Shown one piece after another: positions 61,005-64,000 of a DNA stretch of 64,000 nt. Positions within the stretch are counted from its first letter, which is position 1; the number at the start of each line of letters is the position of its first letter. The notes beneath the pieces are model-generated. The model made no database searches. It was not told the origin of the DNA and saw only the letters and a list, made by a program, of their open reading frames with translations. The position numbers and the translations under genes are program-made. The stretch comes from Altericroceibacterium endophyticum (GTDB lineage Bacteria > Pseudomonadota > Alphaproteobacteria > Sphingomonadales > Sphingomonadaceae). The stretch lies in the NCBI RefSeq assembly GCF_009827595.1, contig NZ_WTYT01000002.1, forward strand, positions 584,998-648,997, in the 5' to 3' direction.

Positions 61005-61447
61005 TGGCCGACTTCCGCAAAATTACCGATACGATGTATGCCAGCCCGCAGATTTCGCTGGACGATGTAGCAACGGCGAAGGAGGCCGGCTTCGCCATGA
61101 TCATCAATAATCGCCCCGATGGCGAAGCAGATGATCAGGTCGAAAGCGCTGCCATTGAGCAAGCTGCTCGGGCGGCCGGGATGGATTATACAGCCATCCC
61201 CATCACCCATAGCGGCTTCAGCGAAGCGCAAGTGAATGCCATGATCGCTGCATTGGGTGAGGCACAGGGTCCGGTACTGGCCTATTGCCGCTCTGGCACA
61301 CGCTCGACATTGCTTTGGTCGCTCGCCCAGGCATTGATGGGCAAAGATCCCGAGGAGGTTGCAAGCAAGGCTGCCGGCGCGGGCTATGACGTCTCGCCCA
61401 TCCGGCCGAACATGGACATGTTTGCCGCGCGCGGACAGGCTATTTAA
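61004..61447 (+). CDS. TIGR01244/DUF442 family phosphatase-like sulfurtransferase
   Basis: 147 residues. The active-site loop CRSGTRS (in LAYCRSGTRS) has the Cys-x5-Arg pattern of tyrosine-phosphatase/rhodanese-like folds. The N-terminal DFRKITDTMYASPQIS is typical of DUF442. In Agrobacterium and Xylella this domain is fused to the persulfide dioxygenase Blh; here it is a stand-alone gene co-transcribed with terC (TAATG overlap). Confidence 0.85.
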   Translation: MADFRKITDTMYASPQISLDDVATAKEAGFAMIINNRPDGEADDQVESAAIEQAARAAGMDYTAIPITHSGFSEAQVNAMIAALGEAQGPVLAYCRSGTRSTLLWSLAQALMGKDPEEVASKAAGAGYDVSPIRPNMDMFAARGQAI

Positions 61448-61650
61448 CACGCTCATTCCAGAGGTCTGATACGTTAGGATGCTCTGGCGACAATTCGTGT
61501 TTGGGCACCCTGTGTTGAACCAGAAGCGCCATACGCAGCATTCGCTTGGTTGAGGACAGAGCTCTCAACTACAGCGACAATCAGCCAGCGAGTGGCGCTG
61601 CGGGCCATGATACGCGCAGATAGCATGATCGGTACATTTGGTCTGGTCAT

Positions 61651-61680
61651 AAAAAAGGGGCGGTTCACACCGCCCCTTTG
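61651..61680 (-). terminator. Terminator of the TPR-sulfotransferase gene
   Basis: AAAGGGGCGG (61654-61663) pairs with CCGCCCCTTT (61670-61679) around a 6-base loop. On the minus strand it ends in six T residues. It lies 25 bases after the stop at 61705. The rest of the gap (61448-61650) has no clear gene. Confidence 0.9.
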
Positions 61681-61704
61681 CATTTCAATATTGCTTTAGC
61701 CCCA

Positions 61705-63846
61705 TCAGCTCTTTTCGATTGCATCGATTAGCGGCTTGAGTCCGGCGCCGTATTTTTCGCTGCGCTTCATCGATGTTTTATAAATCGGCTGGCGCACTTG
61801 CGCCACGCTGGCGGTTTTCACCGGGCGCGAGGACTTGTGGAAATCAAGAAGCTTCTTGTCCCAATCCAGGCCGATGAAGTCGATAACGCTCTTCGCCTCA
61901 GCTTCGGTGTTTTCGACAATATCTTCATAATTGACGACCTTCATCACACCCTTGGGAAGGACCTTTTCCCAATGCTTCATCAAGGCATCATACTGGCGAT
62001 AATACCGTCCAAGCTCACCCAGATCATAGCTATGCGGCATGTCATCCTTGAACAGCTTCGTGAAGCCGGACAGGCATGTGTCGATCGGGTTGCGGCGCGT
62101 GTTGATGATCTTTGCATTCGGGAACAGCAAATGGATCATCCCGATGAAGAAATAGTTCGTCAGCAGCTTGTCGGTGACCAGCTTGGCGTCGCCTGCATTG
62201 CGGAACATTGCCTCTTCGTAGCCGCCCGCAAGCAACTTCCACTGCGGCTCGCGCAATTCCTTGACCATCTCGGGGAAGACCGAGAGGGAAGGAAAGCGAT
62301 CCCGCAACTTGTGGATACCCTGGCTAAGGTATTTTACTTCGCCGGCGCCATAAACCTGATCATGGCTGGAGATGATCTGCTCTACCAGGGTCGAGCCTGA
62401 GCGCGGCATACCAACGATGAACAGCAAGCGGTCTGTATTGCTGCCTTCAAACGGCCGATCCTTGAAAATCTTTGCCGGAAACGCTTTTTTGATATCCGAG
62501 AAGAACTTGAAGGTTTCTTTCTGATCATATTTCAGCGTCGCCCGTTTGAGCTTTCCACCTTCAATATAATGTTCAAGCGCCTCTTTATGGCGTTTGTTAT
62601 CATCCAGCGCTTTCGCATAAGCGAAATGAAGGGGAATCTGCTGGCTTTCAGAAACCGCCGCCGGGTCTTTCATGATGTCGTCCATCTGCTTGAACAGATC
62701 CTTCTCTTTCGAGAAGTCGACCAGATCATTCAGATTGGCATAGGCGCCATACATGTTCGGATTGATCTCAAGTCCATACAGAAGCTGCTCGCGCGCTTCT
62801 TCCAACCGGCCGACCGACTTGAGTGTCACGCCGTAATAATTGATGGCTTCTGCATTTTTGGGGCCATATTCAACGGCCTTTTCCAGATATTTGAGCGCTT
62901 CGTCATATTTGTCATGCTCTTGCGCCAGCGTGCCCAGAACTATCAAAGCATCGACATTTTCCGGATCATCGCGCAAGACGAATTTGCTTGCCTGTTCTGC
63001 AGCCACATCATTGCCGCGGCGCTGCTGAATGCGTGCCGTCAGCGTCAAAGCCCGCTTGTCCTTTGGCGCAATCTTGAGCACTTCGGCAAGCTGACGCAGC
63101 GCTTCAACATCTTCACCCTTACCGGCGTAGAATGCTGCCAGGTTGTTTAGTGCATCGACATAGGTCGGGCGCTGCTGAATGGCCTTGCGCAACGCATGCT
63201 CTGCCTGATCGAGCTTACCCAATTCGCGGAGCATCGTACCCAGATTGTTATAGGCTTCAGGATAGACTTCCCTTTGAGCCAATGCATTCTGATACGCTTC
63301 AATAGCACCTTCGCGGTCGCCATTACGACGCAGCGCGTTGCCGAGATTGTTGTAAGCTTCCGGAAAATCGGGCCGCAATTCAATCGCTTTGCGATAAGAA
63401 ACTATCGCATCTTCCACCGCATCGGCCTCGAAACGGGTGATCCCGAGATTATTATGTGCCTGTGCATTCTTGGGATCAAGCGCAACGGCTTCTTTAAGTG
63501 TCACCGATGCATCGGCCAGATTGCCCTGCTGGCGCAGCACTTCCCCAAGATTGGAGTGATAGCTGGCAATCTTAGGCGCGAACTTCACCGCCTGCCGCAG
63601 CGCTTGGACGCCCTCTTTACCCTTGCCTTGCGCATGAAGCGACACACCGAGGATTGAGTGCGCATCGGTCATCTTCGGCTTATGCGCGATCAGCTGGCGG
63701 CAAACCGTCTCGGCTTCTTTATACTTGCCGCGGCCATAGAGCTGTCCGGCAATAACCACCGCCTCCTGCTCTGTCATCCGCAAGCTGCCGGTTTGAATTT
63801 TCTGCATCATTTCTTCGAGACGCTGATCGCTCTGGGCCTGCTGCAT
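61705..63846 (-). CDS. TPR repeat protein with C-terminal sulfotransferase domain
   Basis: 713 residues. About ten tetratricopeptide repeats fill residues 20-400, with repeat cores such as AYNNLGNALRRNGD, AHNNLGITRFEAD and AYNNLGTMLRELGK. The C-terminal sulfotransferase domain starts around 475 with the PAPS-binding loop FIVGMPRSGSTLVEQ and has RRNPIDTCLS downstream. It transfers sulfate from PAPS to an unknown acceptor, perhaps a polysaccharide or protein held by the repeats (inference). Its terminator is at 61651-61680. Confidence 0.9.
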   Translation of the reverse strand: MQQAQSDQRLEEMMQKIQTGSLRMTEQEAVVIAGQLYGRGKYKEAETVCRQLIAHKPKMTDAHSILGVSLHAQGKGKEGVQALRQAVKFAPKIASYHSNLGEVLRQQGNLADASVTLKEAVALDPKNAQAHNNLGITRFEADAVEDAIVSYRKAIELRPDFPEAYNNLGNALRRNGDREGAIEAYQNALAQREVYPEAYNNLGTMLRELGKLDQAEHALRKAIQQRPTYVDALNNLAAFYAGKGEDVEALRQLAEVLKIAPKDKRALTLTARIQQRRGNDVAAEQASKFVLRDDPENVDALIVLGTLAQEHDKYDEALKYLEKAVEYGPKNAEAINYYGVTLKSVGRLEEAREQLLYGLEINPNMYGAYANLNDLVDFSKEKDLFKQMDDIMKDPAAVSESQQIPLHFAYAKALDDNKRHKEALEHYIEGGKLKRATLKYDQKETFKFFSDIKKAFPAKIFKDRPFEGSNTDRLLFIVGMPRSGSTLVEQIISSHDQVYGAGEVKYLSQGIHKLRDRFPSLSVFPEMVKELREPQWKLLAGGYEEAMFRNAGDAKLVTDKLLTNYFFIGMIHLLFPNAKIINTRRNPIDTCLSGFTKLFKDDMPHSYDLGELGRYYRQYDALMKHWEKVLPKGVMKVVNYEDIVENTEAEAKSVIDFIGLDWDKKLLDFHKSSRPVKTASVAQVRQPIYKTSMKRSEKYGAGLKPLIDAIEKS

Positions 63847-63973
63847 TTTCGTCTTTTTCCGTTTCTATGAATCTTGTTTGCGACATTTGCCGCTCGACCA
63901 GAGGTGATAGGTCATCATCCGACCAAAGTCACCTGAGTGCGTTGATTGAGGGGTAAATTTCGTTGCGCAACAA

Positions 63974-64000
63974 AAAAGGCCGGGAGCGGTGAGCTCCCGG
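63974..64000 (-). terminator. Terminator of a minus-strand gene beyond the window
   Basis: Perfect 8-base stem CCGGGAGC (63980-63987) with GCTCCCGG (63993-64000), 5-base loop. On the plus side it is preceded by AAAAAAGG, which on the minus strand forms the T run. The stem may continue past 64000. The interval 63847-63970 carries no gene and should hold the TPR gene promoter. Confidence 0.8.

Noticed and set aside
63147..63846. Regular repeats that might be a CRISPR or tandem array
   Set aside because: They are diverged codons of TPR motifs within a coding frame, not identical repeats with spacers.

Overview
The window is about 64 kb of a high-GC alphaproteobacterial chromosome. It is almost certainly from Sphingomonadales, and an Erythrobacteraceae-like member fits best. 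Evidence: a soluble serine palmitoyltransferase paired with its own acyl carrier protein (sphingolipid synthesis), the alphaproteobacterial cell-cycle regulators CtrA and DivK, the clade-typical DUF4167 and DUF3572 proteins, an alphaproteobacterial-type DksA lacking most zinc cysteines, and a Rhodobacter-type gene transfer agent (GTA) cluster. I found no rRNA, tRNA, IS element or CRISPR array.

Layout. 1-10.6 kb (mostly minus): metK (3' end cut by the window), lnt, a DUF4167 protein, the hisS-prfA-prmC translation operon, ppa (plus), and a BON-MscS channel overlapping tldE/pmbA. 11.2-15.2 kb (plus): lptB-rpoN, ctrA, trmB. A 424-base stretch with no convincing gene follows. 15.6-26.8 kb: an M61 peptidase, malic enzyme-phosphotransacetylase divergent from mutS, a DUF202 protein, a 3-hydroxyacyl-CoA dehydrogenase, gluQRS with a HIG1 protein, and an HNH nuclease. 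26.3-32.7 kb (minus): DUF4112, an orphan solute-binding lipoprotein, PilZ, DksA, then a tightly overlapping run DUF3572-HAD-RidA-GDPD-FemAB-like. 32.8-36.2 kb (plus): divK, acp-spt, and a secreted metallophosphoesterase. 36.2-39.3 kb: OsmC and a sulfide-handling locus (persulfide-dioxygenase-like MBL protein divergent from a BigR/SqrR-type ArsR repressor, rhodanese and TauE).

40.15-54.16 kb (plus) is a nearly complete GTA cluster in canonical order: small and large terminase, portal, DUF6127, prohead protease, capsid, connector, tail terminator, major tail protein, gp10, tail chaperone, short tape measure, distal tail, DUF2163 hub, NlpC/P60 peptidase, megatron and a DUF2793 protein. There is no integrase, replication or lysis gene inside, and ordinary chromosomal genes lie on both sides, as expected of a domesticated element. 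Most GTA genes overlap by 4 bases. The main exception is a 130-base gap after the capsid gene holding two perfect hairpins, the second terminator-like.

The most interesting item is architectural. The gp12-type distal tail protein is 775 residues instead of about 210. Its N-terminal 566 residues look like a beta-sandwich plus a TIM-barrel/glycosidase-like domain, while the gp15 megatron is short and appears to lack the TIM barrel carried by Rhodobacter gp15. A well-placed Shine-Dalgarno just before the DUF2460 part could also yield a stand-alone 209-residue tail protein. A 10-base direct repeat spaced 31 bases lies over the putative GTA promoter.

54.2-64 kb: lipoprotein SodC, queC, a small exported protein, hslO, argD-argF, a double cold-shock protein with a Gly/Arg-rich tail, TerC with a DUF442-type phosphatase-like protein, and a TPR-sulfotransferase with its terminator. 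The window ends in the terminator of a gene lying beyond it.
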